DNA of 10,705 nt from NCBI GenBank assembly GCA_030640865.1, contig DAOWIP010000116.1, positions 1 to 10,705 of the forward strand. The letters run 5' to 3'. The notes under the pieces were generated by a model. That model made no database searches. It had not been told where the DNA came from and worked only from the letters and a program-made list of their open reading frames with translations. This DNA comes from Sedimentisphaerales bacterium (lineage in GTDB: Bacteria > Planctomycetota > Phycisphaerae > Sedimentisphaerales > SM23-30). Shown in pieces: positions 1 to 6,416 of this stretch (position 1 is the stretch's first letter; every line of letters begins with the position of its first letter). The translations under genes and the position numbers were made by a program.

Positions 1-210
1 GCGATATGACCGGGCGTGAGACCTGGGACTTCGGCGACGGCAGCCCGCCTGTTACCGTCCAATCCGACGGCAACCGCAACTGTCACGATCCGCAGGGCTA
101 CGCCATCACCACTCATCGTTACCAAAAGCCCGGCCACTATCTCGTTACTGTCAGCCGCCGTAATGAACGCGGCGAGCAGGCCACCGCCCACCTCCACGTC
201 CGCGTCGGCA
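1..210 (+). repeat. Left copy of a 210-base tandem gene duplication (partner 1735-1944)
   Basis: The bases align without gaps to 1735-1944 (offset 1734). Positions 1-79 are identical; from 80 to 210 I count 21 differences, mostly at third codon positions. The repeat certainly extends left of the window. Confidence 0.95.
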
Positions 211-221
211 GAAATAAGTAA
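1..221 (+). CDS. C-terminal PKD domain of a secreted protein, paralogue of the M23 peptidase at 438-1949 (5' end outside the window)
   Basis: The frame is open from the window edge to a TAA at 219-221, so this is the 3' end of a gene that begins to the left. The visible part (about 72 residues) carries the PKD hallmark WDFGDGSP and a strand-rich end (GHYLVTVSRRNERGEQ, then HLHVRV). PKD domains are Ig-like beta sandwiches found in extracellular proteins, where they mediate protein or carbohydrate contacts or act as spacers. It matches the last domain of the downstream M23 peptidase with only five substitutions (N/K, C/R, I/V, R/H, E/K) and a different extreme C-terminus (RNK instead of S). The whole upstream gene is therefore probably a tandem copy of that peptidase. 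The catalytic part is not visible, so it could also be a different architecture sharing only this domain. Confidence 0.85.
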   Translation, partial: DMTGRETWDFGDGSPPVTVQSDGNRNCHDPQGYAITTHRYQKPGHYLVTVSRRNERGEQATAHLHVRVGRNK

Positions 222-224
222 TAC

Positions 225-252
225 TTGTCGAGTGGGTTATAATGATTATATA
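225..252 (+). promoter_or_regulatory. Candidate sigma70-type promoter, duplicated upstream of secA
   Basis: TTGTCG at 225-230 resembles a -35 box (4 of 6 consensus bases). After 16 bases TATATA at 247-252 resembles a -10 box. The 27 bases at 224-250 recur at 2329-2355 with two mismatches. There the same spacing gives TTGTCG and a perfect TATAAT in front of secA. Here it would drive the M23 peptidase gene through a leader of roughly 180 bases. The promoter reading is an inference; the repeat is directly seen. Confidence 0.5.
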
Positions 253-261
253 GTTAGGTAG

Positions 262-365
262 GGTGCGATGTATCGCACCATTTGATTACTTAGCCCCCAA
301 TGTAAAACATGTCCCCGCGTAGGCGGGGATCGGGGGGTTCTTTTCTTTATTCGCCCTGAAAGGGC
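262..365. repeat. Three short palindromes in the leader of the M23 peptidase gene (REP-like)
   Basis: Three inverted repeats follow one another. GGTGCGAT/ATCGCACC lies at 262-279 with a 2-base centre. CCCCGC/GCGGGG lies at 313-328 with loop GTAG. GCCCT/AGGGC lies at 353-365 with loop GAA. They lie between the candidate promoter and the start at 438, so they would be transcribed as hairpins in the 5' leader. None is followed by a clean T-run that would make a terminator, although 340-350 is T-rich. Their style matches REP-type intergenic palindromes; I cannot name the family. Confidence 0.6.
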
Positions 366-425
366 AAAATAAAGCAATTTGTAAAAAGCGTGAACGGTTA
401 CGAAATAAGGTTGATTACGAACCCT

Positions 426-429
426 AAGG
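426..429 (+). promoter_or_regulatory. Ribosome binding site of the M23 peptidase gene
   Basis: AAGG at 426-429, 8 bases before ATG 438, supports that start over the GTG at 390. Starting at 438 also puts the twin-arginine motif in its usual place near the N-terminus. Confidence 0.5.
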
Positions 430-437
430 CGACAAAT

Positions 438-1949
438 ATGATTACACACACTAATTCCCGGCGTGATTTTCTCAAAGCAGTCGGTTGTACCGCAGCTACG
501 ATGGCTTTGCCTTCTCTTGTGCAGGGACAAACCTTTCAACCGACACAAACTCCACTGTTTAGAACTATTGACCTTAGTGTCGGCGAATCCCGTGTTGTGG
601 AACTACACGACGGCTCTGAGGCAGCGGTCAAGCTGCTTGATCTGAAAGAAACCCGCGACGCTCTTCGCCAGGCCGTCCGCCATGCTGAGGTCAGAGTACT
701 CGTCAATAATAAAGTTGTTACCCTGGTATCTTCGACGTATCGCCTGCCGACGACTATCGCCGGGGTACGGATCGACTGTCCCGTTACTAAAGGGTATCTG
801 CAAAAAAGCAGTAAGAAAAACGCCTGGGCTATGGATAAAGACGCCCGGCTGAGGTTATGGCCGGCCGGTTCGCCACTCACCACGCCGGGAACCTTTGTCT
901 ATCCGGTCAAGCAGCGCTGGTTCGCCGACGATACCCAAATGGCCAATGTCCCCTGCTTTGTCAATGGCTGTGAAAAACCCGCTAATAAAAACATCTATTA
1001 CCACAATGGACTGGATTTCGGCGGCGCCGAGGGACTGGTGGAAGTTGTTGCCGCCGCTGCCGGCACTGTGATCTCCGTCGGAAAGGAAAAAATCCAGGGC
1101 GACCATCCGCCGCTCCGTACTCGCTATGATGTCGTTTATGTTCGCGATGACCGCGGCTGGTACTATTGCTACATTCATCTCTGTGAAATCGATAAAAAGA
1201 TCATTCCCGGCGCCACGGTAAAAATGGGGCAGAAGGTCGGCATCATCGGCAAGGAAGGCGCCAGTGGCGGCTGGGCCCATCTGCACTTCGCCATCAAGGC
1301 TATACAGCCTTCCGGTAATTGGGGCGTTATCAATAGTTATGCGTTCGTTTGGGAGGCGTATCAACGGCAATATCATCCGGAGATCATCGCTGTCGCCCGA
1401 CCACATCATCTGGCATGGGCCGGTACGCCGGTTGTTCTTGACGGCACACGCTCATGGAGCAGTACCGGCAGGATTACCAGATATGACTGGACATTCTTCG
1501 ACGGCTCAACCGCTGTCGGCGCAAAAATTGAGCGAACTTACAACCAGCCCGGCGCTTACAGCGAGGTCCTCAGGATTACCGACGCTGCCGGCCGAACCGA
1601 CTATGACTTTGCCGTTGTCCAGATTATCGACAAGAACCATCCCGATCAACTGCCGCCCACTATTCATGCCGCCTATTACCCCACCTTCGGCATCGAGCCG
1701 GGTAACGAGGTTACCTTCAAGGTTCGGACATTCCGCGATATGACCGGGCGTGAGACCTGGGACTTCGGCGACGGCAGCCCGCCTGTTACCGTCCAATCCG
1801 ACGGCAACCGCAAACGTCACGATCCGCAGGGCTATGCTGTTACCACCCACCGTTACCAAAAACCCGGCCATTACCTTGTTACTGTCAGTCACCGTAATAA
1901 ACGTGGTGAGCAGGCTACCGCCCACCTTCACGTGCGGGTCGGCAGTTAG
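438..1949 (+). CDS. Tat-exported M23 (LytM-type) metallopeptidase with two PKD domains
   Basis: A 503-residue protein. The N-terminus has a twin-arginine signal (SRRDFLK at residues 7-13, a hydrophobic stretch, likely cleavage near VQG-Q at 30), so it should cross the membrane folded by the Tat route. A region without a recognised domain (about 31-180) precedes the M23 peptidase fold. The expected zinc and catalytic residues are present: H189 and D193 in HNGLD, H247 in YIHL, and H281/H283 in AHLHF. M23 enzymes cut peptide cross-links in peptidoglycan or other glycine-containing peptides; the substrate here is unknown. Two PKD-like domains follow (about 314-398 and 405-503); the second carries WDFGDGSP. 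I chose ATG 438 over GTG 390 because it has AAGG 8 bases upstream and places the Tat motif correctly. A tandem paralogue ends at 221. The last residues differ from that copy because palindromic DNA abuts the gene. Confidence 0.9.
   Translation: MITHTNSRRDFLKAVGCTAATMALPSLVQGQTFQPTQTPLFRTIDLSVGESRVVELHDGSEAAVKLLDLKETRDALRQAVRHAEVRVLVNNKVVTLVSSTYRLPTTIAGVRIDCPVTKGYLQKSSKKNAWAMDKDARLRLWPAGSPLTTPGTFVYPVKQRWFADDTQMANVPCFVNGCEKPANKNIYYHNGLDFGGAEGLVEVVAAAAGTVISVGKEKIQGDHPPLRTRYDVVYVRDDRGWYYCYIHLCEIDKKIIPGATVKMGQKVGIIGKEGASGGWAHLHFAIKAIQPSGNWGVINSYAFVWEAYQRQYHPEIIAVARPHHLAWAGTPVVLDGTRSWSSTGRITRYDWTFFDGSTAVGAKIERTYNQPGAYSEVLRITDAAGRTDYDFAVVQIIDKNHPDQLPPTIHAAYYPTFGIEPGNEVTFKVRTFRDMTGRETWDFGDGSPPVTVQSDGNRKRHDPQGYAVTTHRYQKPGHYLVTVSHRNKRGEQATAHLHVRVGS
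1735..1944 (+). repeat. Right copy of the 210-base duplication (partner 1-210)
   Basis: It encodes the last PKD domain of the M23 peptidase. It is identical to the left copy over its first 79 bases and about 84% identical afterwards. Similarity ends just before the stop codon, where the copies switch from a shared GTCGGCAG to unrelated sequence. Confidence 0.95.
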
Positions 1950-1990
1950 ACAGATGAGAAGAAAGTTGTGAGAAAGAAGGAAGAGATGGC

Positions 1991-2030
1991 ACATGGATGA
2001 CACGGATGGAACGGATTGGACGGATAAGAA
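1991..2030. repeat. Degenerate 10-base tandem repeat
   Basis: Four successive decamers resemble each other: acatggatga, cacggatgga, acggattgga and cggataagaa. The shared core is CGGAT(N)GA. Function unknown; such low-order repeats recur in intergenic DNA of several environmental phyla. Confidence 0.5.
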
Positions 2031-2062
2031 AAATACAGAGAATATTTAATCACGGAGACAGC

Positions 2063-2123
2063 ATGGGCTGAAACCCATCCTACGTGACTTATATTCGCAA
2101 CAGGACAAGAAGCGTTGCGCTTC
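2063..2123. repeat. Two short intergenic hairpins
   Basis: ATGGG/CCCAT lies at 2063-2078 with loop CTGAAA, and GAAGCG/CGCTTC at 2109-2123 with loop TTG. Both are perfect stems. They are not followed by T-runs and so do not look like terminators. They fit the REP-like palindromes seen elsewhere in the window. Confidence 0.55.
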
Positions 2124-2169
2124 AGATTGAATTTTACGCTTCTATATTGAGAAATATCTATTTTCAATC

Positions 2170-2251
2170 GTCCCTACGGGACTAAAATATACAGGGTTAC
2201 AGGTTTCCCAGCGATAAATCGCTGGGCTATTATCATTTGTCCCTATGGGAC
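2170..2251. repeat. Composite palindromic element (REP/BIME- or MITE-like), 82 bases
   Basis: The layout is palindrome, palindrome, palindrome. GTCCCTACGGGAC lies at 2170-2182, CCCAGCGATAAATCGCTGGG at 2207-2226 (8-base stem, TAAA loop), and GTCCCTATGGGAC at 2239-2251. The outer two differ at one base and act as both direct and inverted repeats flanking the central hairpin. A symmetrical three-hairpin unit of this size resembles non-autonomous elements moved by REP-associated (RAYT) transposases. No transposase is present in the window, so the mobility is an inference. Confidence 0.65.
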
Positions 2252-2329
2252 TTAACCCGCACAGCAAGTTTTGCATTTCCTATTTCCCCATTACCTACTA
2301 TCGTTTGACTACCGGCTTCAAGATTCAGC

Positions 2330-2357
2330 TTGTCGAGCGGGTTGTAATGATTATAAT
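2330..2357 (+). promoter_or_regulatory. Candidate sigma70-type promoter of secA
   Basis: TTGTCG at 2330-2335, a 16-base spacer and a perfect TATAAT at 2352-2357. Transcription would start near 2364, about 45 bases before ATG 2408. It is a near copy of the sequence at 225-252, with two mismatches in the shared 27 bases. Confidence 0.6.
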
Positions 2358-2390
2358 CAGTGCTGTTACAGGTGAACAGGTGGTATGACC

Positions 2391-2398
2391 AGGAAAGG
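2391..2398 (+). promoter_or_regulatory. Ribosome binding site of secA
   Basis: AGGAAAGG at 2391-2398 ends 9 bases before ATG 2408. It supports that start over the in-frame GTG at 2360, which overlaps the promoter and would add 16 residues not seen in SecA proteins. Confidence 0.75.
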
Positions 2399-2407
2399 CA
2401 GCCGACT

Positions 2408-5400
2408 ATGGCAATAACGGAATATATCGGTAAGACACTGCTGAAAATGTTCAAGAGCAGCAGTGATCGATACGTAAAACGGAGGCAGGAGTTCGTTGAG
2501 CAGATAAATGCGATAGAAGAAGAACTCGGCCTACTCACGGACAGCGAGTTGCGAAATAAAACCGACGAGTTCCGCAGTGAGATTCGATCGCTGGAAGAGG
2601 AAATCATCGGGGAAGACCTGCGGGAAAAACTCAGCCATATTCAACTGCTGCCGGAGGAGGCCCGCAAGCCCGCCAAAAAACAGTTGACTGAGCAATTGCG
2701 GCAGTGCTGCGACGGTATCCTGACCGAGGCGTTCGCGGTAGTACGCGAAGTGTCGGACCGGCACTTAGGCGTACGCAATGTCTTCGATAAGCAATTTGAT
2801 TTTGACTCATCGATCCTTTCAGCCGAGATGCGAAAGGTATATGAACAGGTTATGCAGCAAGTCGCTGCGGACGAGGATGTGCATAAGATCGAGTTACCGC
2901 CGCGGTTCTATGCCGAGGTCAGGGAAAAATATGACGCCGCCGACCGGCCGCCCTTCCGGTTCCGTCATTTCAACGTACAGACGATCGGCGGCAGTGTGTT
3001 GTACGAAGGCAAAATCGCTGAAATGGCCACGGGCGAAGGAAAGACGCTGGTAGCGACGCTGGCAACGTACATAGTAGCCCTGTCAGGGCGGAAGGTGCAT
3101 ATCATTACTGTCAATGACTACCTGGCCCAGCGTGACCGTGACTGGATGGGACCGGTTTATGAGGCGATGGGCCTGTCGGTTGGGGCTATTCAGGCGGATA
3201 TGGACACTACCGGCGAGGTCCGAAAGGAGCAATACGGCTGCGACATCACCTACGGCACTAACAATGAGTTCGGCTTCGATTATTTGCGTGATAATATGAA
3301 AGTTGTACACGAACAGCAGGTTCAGGGACCGCTGGATTACGCGATTATCGACGAGGTGGATTCGATCCTGATCGACGAGGCGCGCACACCGCTGATTATC
3401 TCCGGCCCGGCGGTTGACGATACGGAAAGATATAAAAAAGCGGACAAAATAGCGAGGGACCTGCTCCGGCTGCAAAAGAACTATTCCGATCTGGAAAAAC
3501 AGATCGATACCGCCAAGCGAACCATCGCCAACGCTAAGGGCGAGATGGGCGAGGCCAAAAAGGCCAAGGATGATAAACGCCTTGGCAAGGCCGATAAGGT
3601 CTTGCACCAGACCGAAACAAAACTGATCGAACTCGAAGATAAACTGGCACAGACCACACAATATTACGAAGTGGAATATGACCGACGAAGTGTGCATCTG
3701 ACGCATGAAGGGATCGGCGCGGCCCAGGACGTCGCGGGGGTCGGCAGCTTTTATGTCGGTAGTAATATGGAATGGCCGCATCTGATGGAGCAGGCCTTGC
3801 GTGCCCATATTGTTTTCGAGCGTGAGAAAGATTATGTCGCGCAGGACGGCGAGGTCATTATTGTTGACGAGTTCACCGGGCGATTGATGCACGGACGGCA
3901 GTGGTCGGACGGACTGCACCAGGCAGTGGAGGCAAAGGAAAACGTTCACGTCAAGGAGGAAAGCCAGACTCTCGCGACTATTACGATTCAGAACTTTTTC
4001 AAACTGTACCAGCAATTGGCCGGTATGACCGGCACAGCCATGACCGAGGCCGATGAGTTCAGTAAGATATATCAATTGGACGTACTTAATGTCCCCACCA
4101 ACAAGCCGATTATCCGCGATGACCGTGAAGACCTGATTTATAAAACGATGAAAGAGAAATTCAACGCTATCGTGGATGAAATTCATGAGGTCAGCAGTTC
4201 CGGCCGGCCGGTGCTGGTGGGCACGGTCAGTATCGAAAAAAACGAGGCCCTCTCGGCGGCGTTGACCCGTCAGTACGGTCTGGATCATGAAGTGCTCAAC
4301 GCCAAGCAGCATGCCAGAGAAGCGGTCATTGTCGCCAAGGCTGGTCATCAGCATCAGCGGCGGGACGGCAAGGCGTTTGGTAATGTTACTATTGCGACGA
4401 ATATGGCCGGACGTGGTACGGACATCAAACTGGCCCCGGAAGTGGTTGAAACCGGTGGCCTGCATGTATTAGGCACGGAACGGCACGAGGCCCGGCGGAT
4501 TGATAACCAGCTACGCGGACGATGCGGACGGCAGGGAGACGCCGGCTCCACTCAGTTCTTCCTCTCGTTCGACGATGATCTGATGAGGGTATTCATGCCG
4601 GAATGGACCATCAATGTAATGACAAAGATCGGCTGGGAAGAGGGCGAGCCGATCTTCAATAAACATATCAGCAAAGGTGTCGAAAAAGCCCAGAAAAAAG
4701 TCGAGCAGCGAAACTTCGAGTCACGCAAAAGTCTGCTCGAATACGACGAGGTAATGGACTTTCAACGGCAGGTGTTTTACACTCGGCGGCAGTCGGTTCT
4801 GGAGGGACGCCAACTGGAAGGGGTAATCTGGGACATGCTCGACGATGTAATCGCCGAGAACTGCGCCAAGATGCTGCACCGTGATTATCCTTATGAATGC
4901 GCATCGGAATGGGCCAGAACCACTCTGGGAATTGACATCGACCTGGATCGCATTCGTGGCCGGGACCCTGACGAAGTGGAACGAACTTTTTCTGACCACG
5001 CTAAGAACAATGCCGATCAGGAAATCACGATTACATTAGGCGAATATATGAGTGAAGACCTCGAACCTCAGGAGTGGGACCTGAAAGGATTGAGCAAATG
5101 GGCGATGAGCAAGTTCCAGGTGAACGTCTCGCAGAATCAACTGCGCAAGATGACGCCGGACGAAGTAGAACGGCAGTTAATCGAGGCGGCCGGGCATCGT
5201 ATTGACAAGTACGACTACTCACGACTCACTGTTTTTCTAAAGGACGATTTCCCCATTCGCAATCTTGTCGAATGGTTCAATCAGAAATACACGATTAAAA
5301 TCAGGGAAGACGAACTCGACGGAAAAAATCACGAGCAGACCCGGGAATACCTTCTCGAAAAGGCACGACTGGCCTATCGCCGACGGGAGATCGAGTACCC

Positions 5401-6202
5401 AGTCGATTTCATCCTGAACATCTCACTGCGGCATCAGCAAGCCGGCAGCAGCTACGCCGCCCAGGAAATCATCGATTGGACTAAACGGAAATATCGCAAA
5501 GAATTAACCCAGGAAGAAGCACAATCGGTCTCTTATGACAAACTGCGTAAAAAACTCATTGGATTCAGTGAGTCGTACAATAATGGGGAATTAACCGGGG
5601 AAATCCAGGGCATGCTCGAACGGACTGTGTGGGATGAGCCTGGTAAAGAACAGCTTGTTCGCTGGGCTGCCGAGCGGTTTGATTGTTCGTTTGATGCTGG
5701 GGAGCTTACCGAGGAAACTGCTCCGGAGCTGATTGAATCTCAGGCTCGTTTGTTTTTGCGTAGGGAGCTGACGGAGCTGGAGAAATATATTCTGTTGCAG
5801 ATTTATGATTCGACCTGGAAAGATCATCTTTATGCGATGGATCATCTCAAGAGCAGCGTTGGCCTTCGCGGCTTCGCGGAAAAAGACCCAAAAATGGAAT
5901 ACAAACGCGAAGGCTTCCGAATGTTCCAGGAGATGCTCAGTAACGTTCGTGATAAGGTTACGGACATCATCTTCAAGGCCCAACTGGAAAGCTCCGCCGA
6001 GATGCGTAGCGTCTGGAACATATCCAGTGCTATGCACACCGAATACGCCCAGTTTGAGGCCCAACAGGACGCCGCCCAAGGCCCACAGGGCGAACAGAAA
6101 ATCAGGACAATCAAACTCGAAAAACCAAAGGTCGGCCGTAATGAACCCTGCCCCTGCGGCAGCGGTAAAAAATACAAAAAATGCTGCGGCCGAGGTCAAT
6201 AA
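2408..6202 (+). CDS. secA: Protein translocase subunit SecA, enlarged form
   Basis: SecA is the cytosolic ATPase that pushes unfolded preproteins through the SecYEG channel. The start gives MAITEYIGKTLLKMF, matching SecA N-termini. Visible parts, by residue: Walker A TGEGKT (208-213, K212); DEVD box (315-318) and EARTPLIISG; the preprotein cross-linking domain; the second ATPase half with TNMAGRGTD and RIDNQLRGRCGRQGD (Cys where most SecAs have Ser); the scaffold segment (STWKDHLYAMDHL, then EYKREGF); and a C-terminal zinc site CPCGSGKKYKKCC (1248-1260). At 1264 residues it is far longer than the 840-900 of E. coli or B. subtilis SecA. The surplus is mainly a charged coiled coil of about 60 residues (about 359-418) and a run of five wing-type repeats (about 825-1130). 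The gene stands alone on its strand after 1949, with its own promoter, and is convergent with the genes to its right. Confidence 0.98.
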   Translation: MAITEYIGKTLLKMFKSSSDRYVKRRQEFVEQINAIEEELGLLTDSELRNKTDEFRSEIRSLEEEIIGEDLREKLSHIQLLPEEARKPAKKQLTEQLRQCCDGILTEAFAVVREVSDRHLGVRNVFDKQFDFDSSILSAEMRKVYEQVMQQVAADEDVHKIELPPRFYAEVREKYDAADRPPFRFRHFNVQTIGGSVLYEGKIAEMATGEGKTLVATLATYIVALSGRKVHIITVNDYLAQRDRDWMGPVYEAMGLSVGAIQADMDTTGEVRKEQYGCDITYGTNNEFGFDYLRDNMKVVHEQQVQGPLDYAIIDEVDSILIDEARTPLIISGPAVDDTERYKKADKIARDLLRLQKNYSDLEKQIDTAKRTIANAKGEMGEAKKAKDDKRLGKADKVLHQTETKLIELEDKLAQTTQYYEVEYDRRSVHLTHEGIGAAQDVAGVGSFYVGSNMEWPHLMEQALRAHIVFEREKDYVAQDGEVIIVDEFTGRLMHGRQWSDGLHQAVEAKENVHVKEESQTLATITIQNFFKLYQQLAGMTGTAMTEADEFSKIYQLDVLNVPTNKPIIRDDREDLIYKTMKEKFNAIVDEIHEVSSSGRPVLVGTVSIEKNEALSAALTRQYGLDHEVLNAKQHAREAVIVAKAGHQHQRRDGKAFGNVTIATNMAGRGTDIKLAPEVVETGGLHVLGTERHEARRIDNQLRGRCGRQGDAGSTQFFLSFDDDLMRVFMPEWTINVMTKIGWEEGEPIFNKHISKGVEKAQKKVEQRNFESRKSLLEYDEVMDFQRQVFYTRRQSVLEGRQLEGVIWDMLDDVIAENCAKMLHRDYPYECASEWARTTLGIDIDLDRIRGRDPDEVERTFSDHAKNNADQEITITLGEYMSEDLEPQEWDLKGLSKWAMSKFQVNVSQNQLRKMTPDEVERQLIEAAGHRIDKYDYSRLTVFLKDDFPIRNLVEWFNQKYTIKIREDELDGKNHEQTREYLLEKARLAYRRREIEYPVDFILNISLRHQQAGSSYAAQEIIDWTKRKYRKELTQEEAQSVSYDKLRKKLIGFSESYNNGELTGEIQGMLERTVWDEPGKEQLVRWAAERFDCSFDAGELTEETAPELIESQARLFLRRELTELEKYILLQIYDSTWKDHLYAMDHLKSSVGLRGFAEKDPKMEYKREGFRMFQEMLSNVRDKVTDIIFKAQLESSAEMRSVWNISSAMHTEYAQFEAQQDAAQGPQGEQKIRTIKLEKPKVGRNEPCPCGSGKKYKKCCGRGQ
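4880..5770 (+). repeat. Five protein repeats of about 60 residues in the SecA wing region
   Basis: Five segments align without gaps over 27 positions from a shared tryptophan: W835 (WARTTLGIDIDLDRI), W898 (WAMSKFQVNVSQNQL), W956 (WFNQKYTIKIREDEL), W1024 (WTKRKYRKELTQEEA) and W1086 (WAAERFDCSFDAGEL). The spacing is 63, 58, 68 and 62 residues. Shared columns are K/R/T at +4, an aromatic or Leu at +5, hydrophobic at +9, Leu, Ile or Ala at +14, and hydrophobic residues near +22 and +26. The first two also share PDEVER at the same offset. The second is the one that best matches the single helical wing segment I recall from B. subtilis SecA (EEWKLDGL, later PDEM). Confidence 0.75.
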
Positions 6203-6204
6203 AG

Positions 6205-6393
6205 CTAACGTATGTTAAGCGACCGAGCGGGTGTGGGCGTGTCTGTCGAAAAAACGTGTTTGCCTTTGATAGCCAAGTATTTCCCATCGACCATAAATGC
6301 CCTGTCGGCGCGGCCGGCCGCGTCAGACTTAAGCAATAGTGCGGTTCCATGAAACCTGATGTTTCCGCAAAACATCTCAGTGGGACCGTCGTA
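6205..6393 (-). pseudogene. C-terminal relic of a second heparinase II/III-type lyase
   Basis: Reading the minus strand from 6393 to a TAG at 6205-6207 gives 62 uninterrupted residues. They align end to end with the last residues of the lyase encoded at 7164-9998: 37 of 62 identical by my count, including the shared run GTALLLKSDAAGR and the ends PTPAR/PSPAR. Just upstream there is an in-frame TGA and similarity stops, so no start or catalytic part remains. The fragment has kept its frame and a proper stop although it cannot be a working lyase. Its stop lies 2 bases from the stop of secA on the other strand. It is probably what is left of a duplicated lyase gene after a deletion whose edge lies next to the lipoprotein gene (6417). 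Confidence 0.85.
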
Positions 6394-6416
6394 TATGTTT
6401 CAGCAGTTTACGAAAA

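Larger units (their letters stand above)
1950..2328. other. Repeat-rich intergenic block between the M23 peptidase gene and the secA promoter
   Basis: No gene is visible in this 379-base stretch. It holds a degenerate 10-base tandem repeat (1991-2030), two hairpins (2063-2078 and 2109-2123) and a three-palindrome element (2170-2251). In the left copy of the duplicated locus only 2 bases separate the stop codon from the promoter-like repeat. The whole block is therefore best read as DNA acquired after the duplication. Confidence 0.6.

Noticed and set aside
313..350. Possible rho-independent terminator (GC hairpin followed by a T-rich stretch)
   Set aside because: Between the CCCCGC/GCGGGG stem and the T-rich bases there are about 10 bases including a G-run, and the T-run is interrupted by C. 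It is also on the path from the candidate promoter to the gene.
855..1409. A 184-codon open frame antisense to the M23 peptidase gene
   Set aside because: It overlaps the catalytic domain coding sequence and has no family resemblance or ribosome binding site of note.
2170..2251. Possible CRISPR repeats (two GTCCCTA-type units)
   Set aside because: There are only two units, spaced around a central palindrome, with no spacer series and no cas genes.
2360..2407. GTG 2360 as an upstream start for secA
   Set aside because: It overlaps the promoter-like sequence, lacks a good ribosome binding site, and adds residues unlike SecA N-termini. ATG 2408 has AGGAAAGG in front.
3083..4465. A 460-codon open frame antisense to secA
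   Set aside because: It lies wholly inside secA, whose frame and motifs are unmistakable. Its translation has no recognisable domain and no start signal; it is a shadow of secA codon usage.
6309..6322. Perfect 14-base palindrome CGCGGCCGGCCGCG
   Set aside because: It falls in the lyase relic over the conserved residues AAGR. The intact lyase gene has nearly the same bases there, so coding explains it.
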